Source of the DNA: Chara braunii
Taxonomy: Eukaryota > Streptophyta > Charophyceae > Charales > Characeae
DNA: 61,767 bases
Direction of reading: 5' to 3'
Assembly: GCA_003427395.1 (NCBI GenBank)
Contig: BFEA01000275.1
Coordinates: 1,777,282-1,839,048, forward strand
A program made the translations under genes and the position numbers. Position 1 is the first letter of the stretch, and every line of letters starts with the position of its first letter. The notes under the pieces were generated by a model that searched no databases, was not told where the DNA came from, and saw only the letters and a list, made by a program, of their open reading frames with translations. Below, one piece after another: positions 12,471 through 23,570 of the stretch.

Positions 12471-14249
12471 ATGGTTTCAGCCTCGCCTCCAAACTCCGGC
12501 CCTCCTTCGGAGGAAGAGAAGAAACGGATAAGGGGTATCATTGAAGACTGCTACGCTAAAGGCACTCTCCCAAAGGTATTTGCCCCGAGCATAGCTGAAT
12601 CTAGACAAGACTTCGTCCATGTGGTCGTAAATCAAGAAGTTTAGGACTTACAAGTTGAGTGGTTATCCGAGCATGCTGTATCAGTACAATTCAACAATGA
12701 TTCGGCTACTCTCCCCACTTCAGCGAAAAAACGCCTGATCTGTATATACGTGGCAGGTTGGTCCCTAGCCTCTGAATTCAACTTAGCCTCGAAGAAGGGA
12801 GTTTTTCGAAGTGACAGGAATAACCGCATCACATACGTAGCAAACGCGAAGGTGAATGCCACATGGATTATCATAAAAGGTTCGAACACAATCGAGTTGG
12901 ATGAAGAAAAATACACAATCCGGTTTCGTCATCGGATGAACGAAAACGAACTATACGAATGAAACGAAATTCATAAGCTTTTGGATTAAGGCTATCCAGG
13001 TACCAATGTCAGTTTTACCTCATCTGAAGGGTGCTATACAAAAAACCTTTAGAAAGATAGTCAAATCCCACGAAGCATTTGCACATCCGATTGCCCCGGA
13101 TCTATGAAATATAAGGTTTGATATAGACGTAGTTGCCTGAGTGTGGTATAAAAAATATCTAATCATCGATTTAAAGGATGGCGGGTGGATGAACCTTAAT
13201 ATTGAATGTCCAGATTCCTTTTAGTGTAAGAGATGTCGCAAATATTTTCATCCAGAGACTTACGATAACTGCCCAAACAAGATGAAACTCACGGGTCGTA
13301 GCAAATCCTTCAAAGATGTCGTGGCCAAGGAAAATCTCACCAAGGATGGTGATCGTCCTAAGGATGATACCACCAAGAATAAACTCATCAAAGATGGTGA
13401 TTGTTCCATGGTCCATGTCACGAAAGATAAGTTAGTCTCAGTTCCGAAAAAAAAAAAAAATCAATGTAGAGAAACGGGTTCGCTCCAAGGACCTATCAAC
13501 CAAATCAAATAACAAATTAAAATCCGATAACCTGAATAAGCTCTCCAATGAAGTTGTCACCTGGATGAGCTATCCGATGAAGTTGTCTCTGGTCACGGTC
13601 ACGAGAACAAACTCTCTGATCCCCGTTGAAAACACAAGCCAGCTGTGAGCGGTAATAATGCATTCCCATCTTCAAAAGTCAGGAGATCGAAAATCAAACT
13701 ACTCCGTCCTTCCAAAAATAAATCCCCTCAACGAACGACCTGAAAATTGAAGAGTTCCCAGAGCCAGTCGAAAGGAAAAGATGAGAACATATCCTTTTTT
13801 TCTCGGGACTCATCCAAAACAAAGAAATAGGAGGAAGGGGACGAGAGAGAGGCAGAAGCAGGAGAATTAGAGGTAAGAGAGAAGGGGCGGGGGGATAAGG
13901 AGGGGGATCAAGCTCAGACAAAATAAAAGAGCAAAGACTCTTAGAATATGGACATATCTTCTGCCTCCTTCCCCCCCCCTTCCAAGGGGTTCGATAATTC
14001 AAGTGACAAGATGAGTGAGACTCACATGGGGCTCGTTTCAGGAACTGTGTCCAAGTTGCTTCATCCTTCCTCGACCATTCCTCCTCCTAAGGGGGAAAAA
14101 AAATCAAAGGGAGGAAGGTTCCTTGCACCAAAGGGAACGGGATACAGGTCGGGGCTTACCTCAATGGAAGCAAATCCAGTTTTTGCGCTTTACAGATAGA
14201 TCAGTCGGCCATAGCCCACAAGAAAAAAAACAACAACAACAGATGGCGG
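12471..14249 (+). pseudogene. LINE-B ORF1, 5' portion, cut at the G2 insertion
   Basis: From ATG 12471 the frame reads to 12962 with one internal stop (TAG 12642-12644). It aligns with LINE-A ORF1 through shared positions such as EWLSEH/EWLREH, AKKRLICIY/VKSRLVHIY and GVFRSD/GLFRNE. Downstream, in broken frames, come a zinc-knuckle-like CKRC...H...C (about 13231-13272), a Lys/Asp-rich section with KDGD repeats (13282-13512) and further low-complexity sequence. Sequence of this element stops at 14249, the edge of the left arm, and its continuation lies on the minus strand from 40462. It is therefore the 5' piece of the LINE whose ORF2 is at 39740-34904, not a separate truncated copy. Confidence 0.75.
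14246..14249. other. Target-site duplication of G2, copy 1 (GCGG / CCGC)
   Basis: The 4 bp outside the left arm read CCGC on the strand of G2. The same CCGC sits directly before the right arm at 40459-40462. Removing one copy joins LINE-B sequence smoothly (GATGGCGGGACCG). Confidence 0.65.
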
Positions 14250-14795
14250 TATCGAACGCAACGGCCCCCTTGCGTCGCTGCGCATAAGGGGACCTCCCGA
14301 CCGCATCACCCATGAGTTTTAAATATTTCATTTAGAGTCAGAACGTTTTCCCCCGAGACTCATTAAGGTGACCGATGGGGTTTGCCGCTCTAGCCGGGTG
14401 CGCCAGTCGTACTTCTGGCGTTACCCTACGACATGTCAGGGTCCCGCGAAACATAACTCATCTTCCCTGAGGAGCTGTCACCATCCTCAAAGACGTATCC
14501 CCACCGAGCTATTGATCTACTTACGAAAGCTTTTATATGCAATTGTAGAGGTAGACCAGTCAAGGACATTTTGCTCGTTTCGTTGTAGTATAGGCAACTC
14601 TTAAGGATAATTGTCGATCGACCCCGACTACTGCTCGTCCCATAGGCTGTTAGGTTCCTACGGAGCGGATCTCGTCGGTCGACTAGGCTTCGTCATGTTG
14701 ATTACAAATTTACCTGCTTCTAGTCTTTCTATAAAGTCACTTTCCTTTGGAAAATTCCTTTGGAAATGAAGGAACTGAAATTACAACCAAACACA
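14250..14795 (-). repeat. alpha1 block (3' end of the left LTR)
   Basis: This ~546-bp block is related to alpha2 at 24245-24759 and 52753-53280, and to the matching end of the right arm. All share CCGCTCTAGCCGG, GGCTGTCACCA (or variants) and TGCAATTG(C/T)AGAGGT in the same order. On the minus strand it ends the LTR. Confidence 0.75.
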
Positions 14796-14945
14796 CATAT
14801 ATCGTATTAAAACATGTAGAAGTCACAACCAAGCACATGAATGTAGCAACCAATATATACATAAATGTCGCAAACAAACACATGAATGTAGCAAAAACGG
14901 TATACATAGATGTTGCGAATAAAGCTCATAGATGCAATACATAAG
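14796..14945. repeat. ~22-bp imperfect tandem repeat inside the LTR
   Basis: The pattern ACATGAATGTAGCAACC / ACATAAATGTCGCAAAC alternates, giving a ~45-bp double unit (14832-14875, 14876-14920). The right arm keeps the same array near 46370-46500 on the other strand. Confidence 0.7.
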
Positions 14946-15720
14946 TGGCGACTTGTCTCAGTGACCAAACGACAGTCATTCACGAAGACTACGAAATTTG
15001 ACAACAGGAAGTATACCTTTGTTCTCACCAGTATGCAAGACGGAAGGGAAAATTTTTAAAAGCGTCCCACAATTGATGCACACAAGATCGATATGGAAGT
15101 CACCTTCTTAACACCATTGACACTCACAGTTCATATAGATTGAAACTTGCTTGATCGAATTTAAAAAAACAACAGCGTGTCATGACAATATGACAATATT
15201 TATCTCTTTCCTCCTCTCTTTACTTTCTTTATCCGCGCCACATACACCCTTCCTAATGTAGGGGTTATCACCTAACTGCTGATGCCTACCAAGCTAAATA
15301 TATACAAAGAAATGGTAGAACCTTTGTGCCGCCTTCGCCACTCATCGTGACACCAGCGAAAAATCGTCGAGGAAATGATAATCATAGGAGCGGGCTGACC
15401 ATGTTTTCTTGGTCGGTACCACTAAGGTGATCAAATTTTATTATGTTTTAGGCCTTTTAGGTCGAAGCCTGATGATCCGATCCTAGGAGCTTAGTTAGCT
15501 ATCCTCCTCTACGCGGTCCAATCACGGGAGACCTATGGTGGAAGATGACGGTCAGTGGTCGTAAAGCGTACAAGTCGCCCGGGCTCGTCTACCCAGTCGA
15601 GCGTGCTGCCTGATGAGCGCCTTGTTGATCGCCAACGTCCGCACTCGTCCTCGCCATCGTAGTAGTAGATTGCTCGCGCTGTAAAGCTCCGCCATCCTTC
15701 GCGCCACCAAAGAGTCGTCA

Positions 15721-16206
15721 TCAAATACGAAAGAGTTTTAGCAAACTCTCTTCCTGTCGGTGAAGGACCTCATCATCACATCTCTCTAAGGCACGGATAC
15801 CGACATCAAATGGACCTACGTGGTCATAATGTTGGATGAACACAAATGGTCCCTGACGAGCATGGTGGTTTCGTGTAAACTGCAGGGACAGACACATGAT
15901 CTCGTCCTCGAACTTGTGAAAGGTTACCTCGTTCACGACGTCGTAGACAATCCCTATGTCCCTCAAGTGCATCTTTCTGAGCGAACAAAAACCAATTCTC
16001 AGTACCAGCTTCATGGTCGTAGTCACAAATGCGTAAACTCGTGGCGGGTCCTCGAAGGTTCCTTGGTCTTTTCTTAACTCTACCTTCGTCGGATAGACAT
16101 CCGTCGGATGAAAGACCATGTGGCTGACTCTCATCCATCCTTGCCTAAATCCTCCCGCGGTAGCAACAACAAACGCCCTCGCCTCCGTCTTGTTTGGAAA
16201 CAGCAT
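15721..16206 (-). CDS. Unidentified 161-aa ORF within the giant LTR, sense strand of G2
   Basis: The ORF runs from ATG 16206 to a stop at 15721. I do not recognise a family. The protein has no obvious signal peptide, membrane segment or metal-binding motif, and is moderately charged. It lies on the sense strand of G2. The matching ORF in the other LTR (from 45023) is about 85-88% identical in protein but stops early, and ~10% nucleotide differences separate the copies. Many differences change the amino acid, so selection on the protein is not evident. Reading frame upstream of 16206 stays open through an Arg/Ser-rich stretch before a 2-nt indel relative to the other copy. It could be a captured gene fragment or a chance ORF. 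Confidence 0.4.
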   Translation of the reverse strand: MLFPNKTEARAFVVATAGGFRQGWMRVSHMVFHPTDVYPTKVELRKDQGTFEDPPRVYAFVTTTMKLVLRIGFCSLRKMHLRDIGIVYDVVNEVTFHKFEDEIMCLSLQFTRNHHARQGPFVFIQHYDHVGPFDVGIRALERCDDEVLHRQEESLLKLFRI

Positions 16207-18879
16207 AATGGAGGCAACCACCACACTTCTCCGTCGCGAACTGCTCGAGGCAGCATCACTTGCAGCACTTGAGTTGTCATCTACCCGCGCGCCTCCATCC
16301 TTCCGATTGGCCGACTTACTCCCTTAGCCGAAGTTTGGCACAACGAGCAGTGGAGGCCACGACGGACTAACTCTCGCTATCATTATAGAAAGAACCGACG
16401 TCATAGGAACCTTGGAGTGAAACGAAATATTTGAGAGGCTAGGCTATAAATAGAACGACGTCGAGCGTGCGCAAGCTAATAGTGGGGCAAATCCTATCGC
16501 ATCTTGGTCTCACGATGCCTACGAAAATTAGAAACTTGATCCTGAGACCGCCCATCCTCCCGTGGTAGCCTGCTCGAGCCAGGCAAGGCTGCTAGGTGCA
16601 TGCTTGTAGGAGTAGTTTTCTATGCGCTAGATAGTTAAGGAGAGAACAAAAAAAACAAAGATCTCAGTAGACCCGTTAAATTGCATTTTATTTTTTTTTG
16701 TCGCGGGTAATTGGCAAGGGTCACCTCATAACGATCGGCCTACACCGTTGAATTCCTAATGCGGGAATCATCCAACCGAATGAAGAAAGACAAATTAATG
16801 ATGAGATTTCTCCCTCGTGACCCTCAATCGACCAAAATTATTGCGGACCAAAACAAAAGAGTATTTAAGTTTTTTTTTTCTTTTTCTTTTTTACAGATGA
16901 AGTGTCATACCCGCAGAGCCCTAGTCTTCGTTAGCCATACAAGGCTTTCGCTCACATGCCTGCAACAAAATATAAAGCCAAGACAGTTTCCGAGGATAGA
17001 CAATGACAAATGGGATCAAACAACACTTCTCTTCTCACGTTTGAGCACACACAATCAAGCCTCTTCCTTTCAATTGAACATTCAAAGAAAATGGGGCAAG
17101 CAAGGTTTGGGTTCATGTGGGGAATGAGCGGTCTGAGTCATTAACTGACCTTGAGTGAAATGTCGTTGATGCCGATTGGCTCACCCAAGAAAGCCAAGTT
17201 GAACCTTTAACATCAACTGAACTGCCAAAATGTATTGAATAAAAAATTCACAAGCGTTGTAAATCCTAACAATTATTGAGCAGTCCTTGCTTGTCTTGGC
17301 AAGTCCCACCAGTGATGAGCGGCACCTCTGGTTCCAAATTGGTCCCGCCGAGCCCAATGCAATGACGGTCGCCGACACACTCCAAAATAAATCCATTGGC
17401 GTCGAGCAACTTCAATTTGGTGTCGACGGTCCAATCAATAAAACCGACGGGGCGACATAGTCGTAAATGGTCCCAGTGGTGTTGTGGATTGGTACCAATG
17501 GTTCTACCACGCCAAAACGTTAAGTACTTGCGTCGTTCTTGCTAAAAAAAATCCCTTGTGCCGCACCGCCACACGTTTGCATCGGTGTCTGTCTTGAGCA
17601 CGTGTCGCACTTGGTACCTCCTTCGGACATCGACGACACATTTGGAATGCCATGAAAAAAATAAATGATGCTACCGCCGTGAACCGCCAACAAGTAGGTA
17701 AGCAGTACCGCCACCTTGTCGCGCCACAAACCGAGATCCTTGCTCCAAAATAAAAGGCAGTGCCTTGGCGTCCAAACCAGGTCCAACGGCGCTCTCACGA
17801 CACTTCCGCAAATTAATCTCGACGTCCACGTACAACTAAGCTGCCAACGCTGCTTCGCATGAGGACGTAGCCTTGCCGCTTGATCACTTCGGTAGCATGC
17901 AACCTCACGTTGGCCACGTCCAAGCTCAAAAATAATAAACCTGGTCCTTGGCCGATGCCATGTCCAAAATGCCGCTCCCTTGAGGTTAGAGGTGAGGTCC
18001 CGCTCCAACAGAGTGGACTCTAGCTCATGTGCCGCAGGTCCGGTACCAACCCAAGGTAGCAGCAAGGTGCCTCCACCTTGGGGCTATGATGGCTCAGCCT
18101 CTTCCTCCTTGCTCCAACAGCTCCTCTAGTAGACTCTCAGCAACACTCCTGTAGCACTCCCGCAGCTCACGAATGCCTTAGAGTGTGCGGCGACTCCAAC
18201 AATACGCGCTCCTTGTGTGGCAACAGCTGGGGCACTGCCTGCTTTTATAGTCGAGGTGGAGAGAGTACCTCGACACTCTAGCCCCTAGACAATAATTCGA
18301 AATGGCCCTGGACCCTCGATTCTCGTGAGATCGACGGCGTGACGTCATGGCACCACAACCACACACTTTGTGCGACTGACTTTGACTATTCCCCCTTCTC
18401 TCGTTTTTATCTTTTCAAGGTTAATTCAATCAGTCATCTCGTAATTCTCACGAGATGGCTGAGAATGTCTTATTTCCGAAACAATTTTTCTTGTATTTTT
18501 CTGACTATTATTCTAGGACTTACGAGTTTTTAAAGTTTGATGTTCCTGCCTATTTTTCCCAGTGCCGGTAGGTCGGGGAAAGGCTGAACTTAGTTCCTTA
18601 TTCAACCTAAGTCCTCCTCTCCTTTTGGTGGGTTTCCAACCACGAGATCCATTGACCTCAATGACGGGAATCCCTCCATGATTCCTCCTGTCCTATTCTC
18701 ATGTGGTGGTGACCTCTTCTTGACACTTAACCCCACCACCTGGATCAGAAAGATCCAACGTGGGGGTGCTGACTCTGCAAGGCGGCTATGATGGCCCAGC
18801 TGAGGCCATAGGGAGGGACCATCATGACCATTTTTGCCCCAGATGTAGCCACGACCTTCCGTGGTGTTAAACCAGGTTC

Positions 18880-18900
18880 CCTGGTTCGAATCCTGGTGTA
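18880..18900 (+). other. tRNA T-arm / B-box-like sequence in the LTR
   Basis: CTGGTTCGAATCCTGG contains a perfect pol III B-box match (GGTTCGAATCC, 18883-18893). A possible A-box (TGGCCCAGCTGAGG) lies ~80 bp upstream. No cloverleaf can be folded around it. The right arm copy (about 42470-42485) is less perfect. Confidence 0.3.
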
Positions 18901-19102
18901 GCATGGGCGTGGTAGCTACTCACCTTCGAGGCATGCTCACATCGCGGCCTTAATTGAGAATGGATCTTCCCTTGCAGCTCGGGAAGGTTCATAGTCGCTG
19001 GTTCATGAGCATCCACGGGGTAGAGGTGGTAGGTAAAAACAAGAAAGAAAAAAAACAAAAAAAAGAAATGAATAAAAACAAAGAAAGAATAAACGAAGCT
19101 GA

Positions 19103-19149
19103 GCTCCGTTTTAGGCGGAGCCAACTGTGGCCTGGGGTTGGAATCCCCA
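19103..19149 (+). other. Hairpin plus T-arm-like stem in the LTR
   Basis: GCTCCG-TTTTAGG-CGGAGC forms a 6-bp stem with a 7-nt loop, followed by TGGGGTTGGAATCCCCA, a 5-bp stem with a 7-nt loop. The order mimics the anticodon and T arms of a tRNA, but no acceptor or D arm is visible. A-rich sequence lies before it and T-rich sequence after it. The right arm retains the second stem with one base change. Confidence 0.3.
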
Positions 19150-19545
19150 CGTTCTCGTCATCTGACGCTTTTTGTTTTGTCATTTTTATTTTTGTTTTCT
19201 TTTGTCTGTTGTTTTTATTTTTGTTTTTCTTCTTACTTCTTTTTAACTAGGTTTTTCCTTCTCCTTCCCGTTGCCCACGGTTTGAGGTCTCATCGTGCTA
19301 ACATGCTGCGGGAAATTTCGATTCGGTTTTCCCTTCTGTTTTGTCGTTTTCCTTTCTTTTCTTGTTCTCTTTCGATTCCCCATTTTCCTCCTCTCATTGG
19401 ATACGGGGTCCTCATACCCTGTTGCCCAGAGGTCGAGCCCACTCGTAGTCGGGCGAGGGCTGAAAGTTTGTGAGGCGGGCGGATTTCCGGCTGCGCGGCG
19501 CAAATTACCCTGCTTTTTGAAACTCAACGCGCTACTGCTTAAAAT

Positions 19546-19858
19546 GAGCTAGCTTGTGGTCGGGCGTTTTACTTCGATCCATAGGTCTGCTGTTTATCAG
19601 CCAGCAACTGAAACTTACCGTCCTAGCTCCTACGACGATATGGGTAGGGGTGATGCTGAAATTTGTCTTGATAGGCGTGGTGTGGCTCGTGGTCCTGCCC
19701 AAAATGGGAGCTAGCTCGGCGGTTGAAGGTAGTGGGAATCGATCCATACGTCTGCTGCATGCTATCCTGCCTCTGAACCTACTGGCTAGCTCCTACCATG
19801 GTATAGGTTGGAGTGCCACCCATATCTGAAGCAATAGGTGTGGTGCCCCGCCTGCATT
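19546..19858. repeat. ~160-bp tandem duplication inside the LTR
   Basis: Both units start AAATG(GG)AGCTAGCT and share CGATCCATA(G/C)GTCTGCTG, CTAGCTCCTAC and ATAGGYGTGGTG in order (units from 19546 and 19708). The right arm holds the inverted equivalent at about 41460-41800. Confidence 0.65.
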
Positions 19859-19934
19859 TCCGAGACAACCTCCCCCCCGGTCGTATTCCCTCTTACCTAC
19901 GGCCTCTCCTTACGCCGCCACACTGCTCGATTAA

Positions 19935-20590
19935 CCCAACTGGGTAGTAGGGTGAGTACGTATGACACAAGTGTGGGGTTAGGCTTTTACCAGTACTTTT
20001 CCTAGATAAATTTTTAACTTCAGCCCTTAGTTTTCCCCGTTATCACGTCGCCTCCGAGCCATCGTCCGACGCGGTTGTTTCAACTGCCGAGCTCTGAATT
20101 GAGCGGCAGATCGGCCACGCGACTCCCTTTTTTTTTGGTTGTTGTGCATCGCCCTGGCGGTAGGAGAGATGGGGAATGATTGGTCCCGCCGTGCCTATCT
20201 TTGCGGCTCCTTTTCATACTATCTGGACACTTGTTTAGCCTACTTGAATGACATGTCGAGCACGCACGACCTAAGAGAGCGGTTAAGTCCTATAGGGGTT
20301 GCGATATGGTAGGTTCTCTTCGATAGTTTCTTCCGGATAATCCTTTAACTCGAGCACCCTTAGATTTCCCTCTTTCCTAGGCCGCGGTCGCGCCACTTCT
20401 AACGTCGATCTTTTCCTCCGACGGACCTTGAATCACACGGCTGATAGGCCGTGCGACAACCTTTGGTTTAGGTCATCGTGCATTACTTTGATGGTGGGGG
20501 CGAAGGGGGATGGTAACCCTGACGTCCTCGTAGTTGCAACATCCTTCCTACGTGGGTTTTCTGTCCCGACACACCTTTGTGGCGTCAATT
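19935..20590. repeat. ~325-bp diverged tandem duplication near the start of the LTR
   Basis: Two diverged units share, in order, GGGGTT, a TTTAACT region, CCCTTAG-TTTCCC, CCGACG, TGAAT-GCGGC or similar and a final TGTGCATCG / CGTGCATTA block, with starts near 19960 and 20285. The same pair occurs in the right arm (about 40740-41390). Confidence 0.55.
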
Positions 20591-20862
20591 GCTCCACCAA
20601 CAACCACTTGGGTGCCCAACCTCAAAGTTAAAGTAACAAAATTTATAAGAGACGGACGCGAGATCAATACCCGCTAAGAAAAGAAAAGAAAATACGTACA
20701 TGGGGTTGGGATACCCATGAAATCTTTTATAGCATCGTGGCTGATTATCTCTAGTCCGTCCTTTCCTTTCGCTCACCGGCGCTCCGCCGGTTTCGGTAGA
20801 ACGACGCCTGTATGCGAGCCGAAATACCGACAGATACCCTTGTAAGGGTTTCTGCCTCGACA

Positions 20863-22209
20863 GTCATCCCATACCCCAGTAAACGACGTCCTCGTTATTT
20901 AGGATCAATACATAGGTAGATAGTTTATCGATAATATTGTGTGCGCTTTGGCATTTCCAAACATATCAGTAGCGAACTCTCTTAAAACATGCATGTGACA
21001 CATTCTAAAAGACAACCCATCTTAAATTTAAGACATGGCCTCAAAATTTAACAAAAAAACTGAATTCAACCTTCAGAAACATAAAACAATTATTGAAAGG
21101 GTCCCAATTCAGCCTCTGCCAAGCCAAAATTTTAGAACTTGGAATAAATCCAAGATTCAGCCCCTGAAAGCATAAAACCGACTGAAAGTGTTCATGGATG
21201 GAACCAGGTTAAGCCCTTAGTAGCCTAAAAACATAATTCTCTCATGATTTACTAGCTTCAACTCCCAGTCAACCTAAAACAATCACTGAAATTGTACCAG
21301 ATTCAACCTTTGGCTAACAAAAACTTCAGAACTTGGAATAATACCCTGATTCAGCCCCTGGAAATCTAAAACAACATTAGTCTCTCTGAATGGTACCGGT
21401 ATCACAACGTATCTTATTTCAGAGTAGTTCCGGTATCACCCCACAGGCGGTCAAAACAACATTAGTCTCTCTGAATGGTACCGGATGCAACCTTCGGCTA
21501 GTATGCAATTGACATCTATCGAGTTGTGTGAATAAATTCACTTGGGGAAACATCCATCACCGCCGGGATTCCAAACCCGGGTCTCTCATGAGCCATAGGG
21601 ATGCAAACACCACACCTCGACAATTTTTCAATCGTGCCGCCAGCCTGAGGAATTCAACCTGGGCATCCCATGTCCCACGAGGATACTGACATTGTACTAC
21701 AATAATAGATGTTAGGGATGGAACAAACACTAAGATTCCGATTCTCCTAACATCCCCGTCCGAAGACTCGTTTTAACCTTAGCAAAACCCAAATGAGTCA
21801 GGTGTAGCCCCTGACAAGTCTCCCACAATAATCAGAAGTTCTTCTTCCAAGTTTTTTCCCATTTCAGTTTCAGAGAAAGAGACAACTTTTCCATCCAACA
21901 TGCACGTTCCAATTTGCATCCATAGCGATTCAACAGTGGTTTTTCATTAAGTTCTTAAGCATTTAACTCAACCAAGTTGCAAGACATGGGACGCCACTGT
22001 GTCAATTTAATAATAAACAAAAATTCGAAGGTGAACAACCAATGTCCTCTATAACTTTAAACTTCGTACAGTAAGGTCAAAATCACACCCAGATGATTTA
22101 CTTTATCAGGTCTAAACATAAAGTTCAATCAATCATGTCCAACATGTTCCGTATCAGGTCAACCGAGTCAGAACACTGAGTCAAAAATGGTTTATAACAA
22201 AAAGTTTTA
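20863..22209. repeat. 3' noncoding part of G2 with short tandem repeats; no gene
   Basis: Units containing AAAACAAT...GATTCAGCCCCTG recur with roughly 190-bp spacing (21085 and 21278). The 32-bp block beginning AAAACAACATTAGTCTCTCT is duplicated at 21370 and 21452. On the minus strand 21580-21563 reads CCGGGTTTGGAATCCCGG, a perfect 5-bp T-arm-like stem. Confidence 0.5.
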
Positions 22210-22241
22210 GTATATATATATATATATATATATATATCGTC

Positions 22242-22274
<33 letters not shown>
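22210..22274. repeat. (TA)n tract flanking the TIR element
   Basis: Interrupted TA repeats run up to the element start. A further TA tract (23080-23095) follows the element end, so the element sits inside one microsatellite. Confidence 0.9.
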
Positions 22275-22276
<2 letters not shown>

Positions 22277-23079
22277 GGGTAACCGGCGTTCGGGACGGGC
22301 CGAACGCCCGAACCCGAACGCCCGAACCCGAACGCCCGAACCCGAACGCCCGAACCCGAACGCCCGAACGTATGGGACCCCTTGGGGATGTGTTCGGCCG
22401 TTCGGACCGAACGCAGACCCCAAAAGAAATAATATAAAAAAAAACAATCATAAAAAAAATCTAAAAAAAAGATATGTTATGGAGAAAAATAAATTAAACA
22501 AGATTTGGCTGAGCATCACATCCGAATTCCTTACCTAATTTGAAATAAAAATAAAAAACGGAAAACAAATACTAATATTAAAAATAAATAAAAATAACAA
22601 GAGAATTAAATTTAGTGAGTGCGCGAGCATGTTTTCGACACCGCCATCTTTGGCGATTTTTCATTTTGTTTTGGCATAACTAAATGCCCTGAAAATTTAC
22701 AGTTGTGTACTACACATCATGCAAAATCCACTAAAAAAGTTTCAAAAAATAATAAAATTGTTAAGACCCTGAACTAAAGTGAAAACAGAAAGTAAAAAGT
22801 AAAAGAAAACTTGTGCGAGCATGTTTTCACACAGCCATCTTTGACGATTTTTAATTCCTATTTGGCTGAGCCAAATGACTTGAAAATTCATAGGCAGGTA
22901 CCCCACGTCATAGAAAACTCACGAAAAAATATTCAGAAAAACAAAAATAGTTTTAGGCCCCGAAATAATTTTTGGCGGGGGCCGAACGCAGCCAGGTTCG
23001 GACCCTGTAAGGGACCCCGAACGCCCGTACGTACGAAGGTCGGTCCAGGGACCTCCGTACGTAGGGGCTGGTGACCCTG
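22275..23079. mobile_element. 805-bp non-autonomous TIR element inserted in (TA)n
   Basis: The ends are CAGGGTAACC and, inverted, CAGGGTCACC, with TA repeats on both sides (a TA or TATATATA duplication cannot be told apart). Inside are five 14-bp GAACG-rich repeats, another GAACG-rich end, and a ~190-bp internal duplication (22616-22795 and 22806-22970, both with GCGAGCATGTTTTC and GCCATCTTTG). No ORF. Rice 'Micron' elements are known to sit in TA microsatellites, and CAGGG ends also occur in hAT elements. Family unproven. Confidence 0.7.
22301..22370. repeat. Five copies of a 14-bp repeat
   Basis: CGAACGCCCGAACC repeats five times without gaps (the last copy ends in G). The same GAACG word recurs at the other end of the element. 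Confidence 0.95.
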
Positions 23080-23147
23080 TATATATATATATATACATAT
23101 CTTTTAAGATATGTCACGACTGTAATCTGGTTTCCTTTCTAAGATTT

Positions 23148-23200
23148 GGACAATCTCTAGCTTCATGACCCATTTTTAGGCAGATAATACAATATGGGCG
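23148..23200 (-). other. CCHC zinc knuckle downstream of the integrase
   Basis: CIICLKMGHEARDC fits CX2CX4HX4C exactly. It lies ~370 bp after the integrase stop, in a frame shifted by one, beyond a Lys/Arg/Ser-rich stretch. Zinc knuckles normally lie in gag, so this is either a C-terminal extension of pol or a piece of another element. Confidence 0.6.
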
Positions 23201-23570
23201 TTCTGATGATGGTGCCCCCTCTGCCCTCAAAGAGTTTTTCCTACCACCCGACTTGGACTGCGGAGGGCTAAGAACCATCCTCAAAACCTCGCTACGTTAT
23301 TTCGCACTAAGCGTTTTTTTTCGAGATGAGGAATCGCCTTTGGCAATCTTTGTCGGCCTCTCAGTGCTAGACTGTGCGACCCTATCTCTCTTGCTTCCAA
23401 CAGTTGCTCTTTTCTGAGGTGTCTGCCTTGCAACCTTAGCAGGCTCTGACACCCCTTCTCTTCTTTCTTCCATAGGCTAACTTTTCTCCTTGATTATCTA
23501 GGAGCCCGTTTTCGACTGTTGCAAAGGCTTACCATCTGGAACTTCCTTCTGAAACCCAATCCTGTCTTCA

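Larger units (their letters stand above)
14250..20862 (-). mobile_element. Left 6.6-kb arm: probable 3' LTR of gypsy G2
   Basis: The arm is colinear over its whole length, in inverted orientation, with 40463-47039. I aligned about 400 bp by eye at roughly 90% identity. On the minus strand it starts TGTCGAGGCAGAAACCC at 20862 and ends CGATA at 14250 (TA instead of the usual CA). A purine-rich stretch (GGGGTATGGGATGA) precedes its start, as expected of a polypurine tract. It holds an ORF, several tandem repeats and the alpha1 block, but no gag or pol. At 6.6 kb it is much longer than most LTRs. A segmental inverted duplication is the alternative, but the TG/CA ends, PBS and flanking 4-bp repeat favour LTRs. 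Confidence 0.7.

Noticed and set aside
17520-18065. 181-aa minus-strand ORF in the left arm
   Set aside because: No family features, and the right arm copy does not keep the frame over its length. Probably chance in GC-rich LTR sequence.
18797-18905. Intact tRNA gene in the left arm
   Set aside because: A- and B-box-like words exist, but the acceptor and D stems cannot be formed and the T stem has a mismatch.
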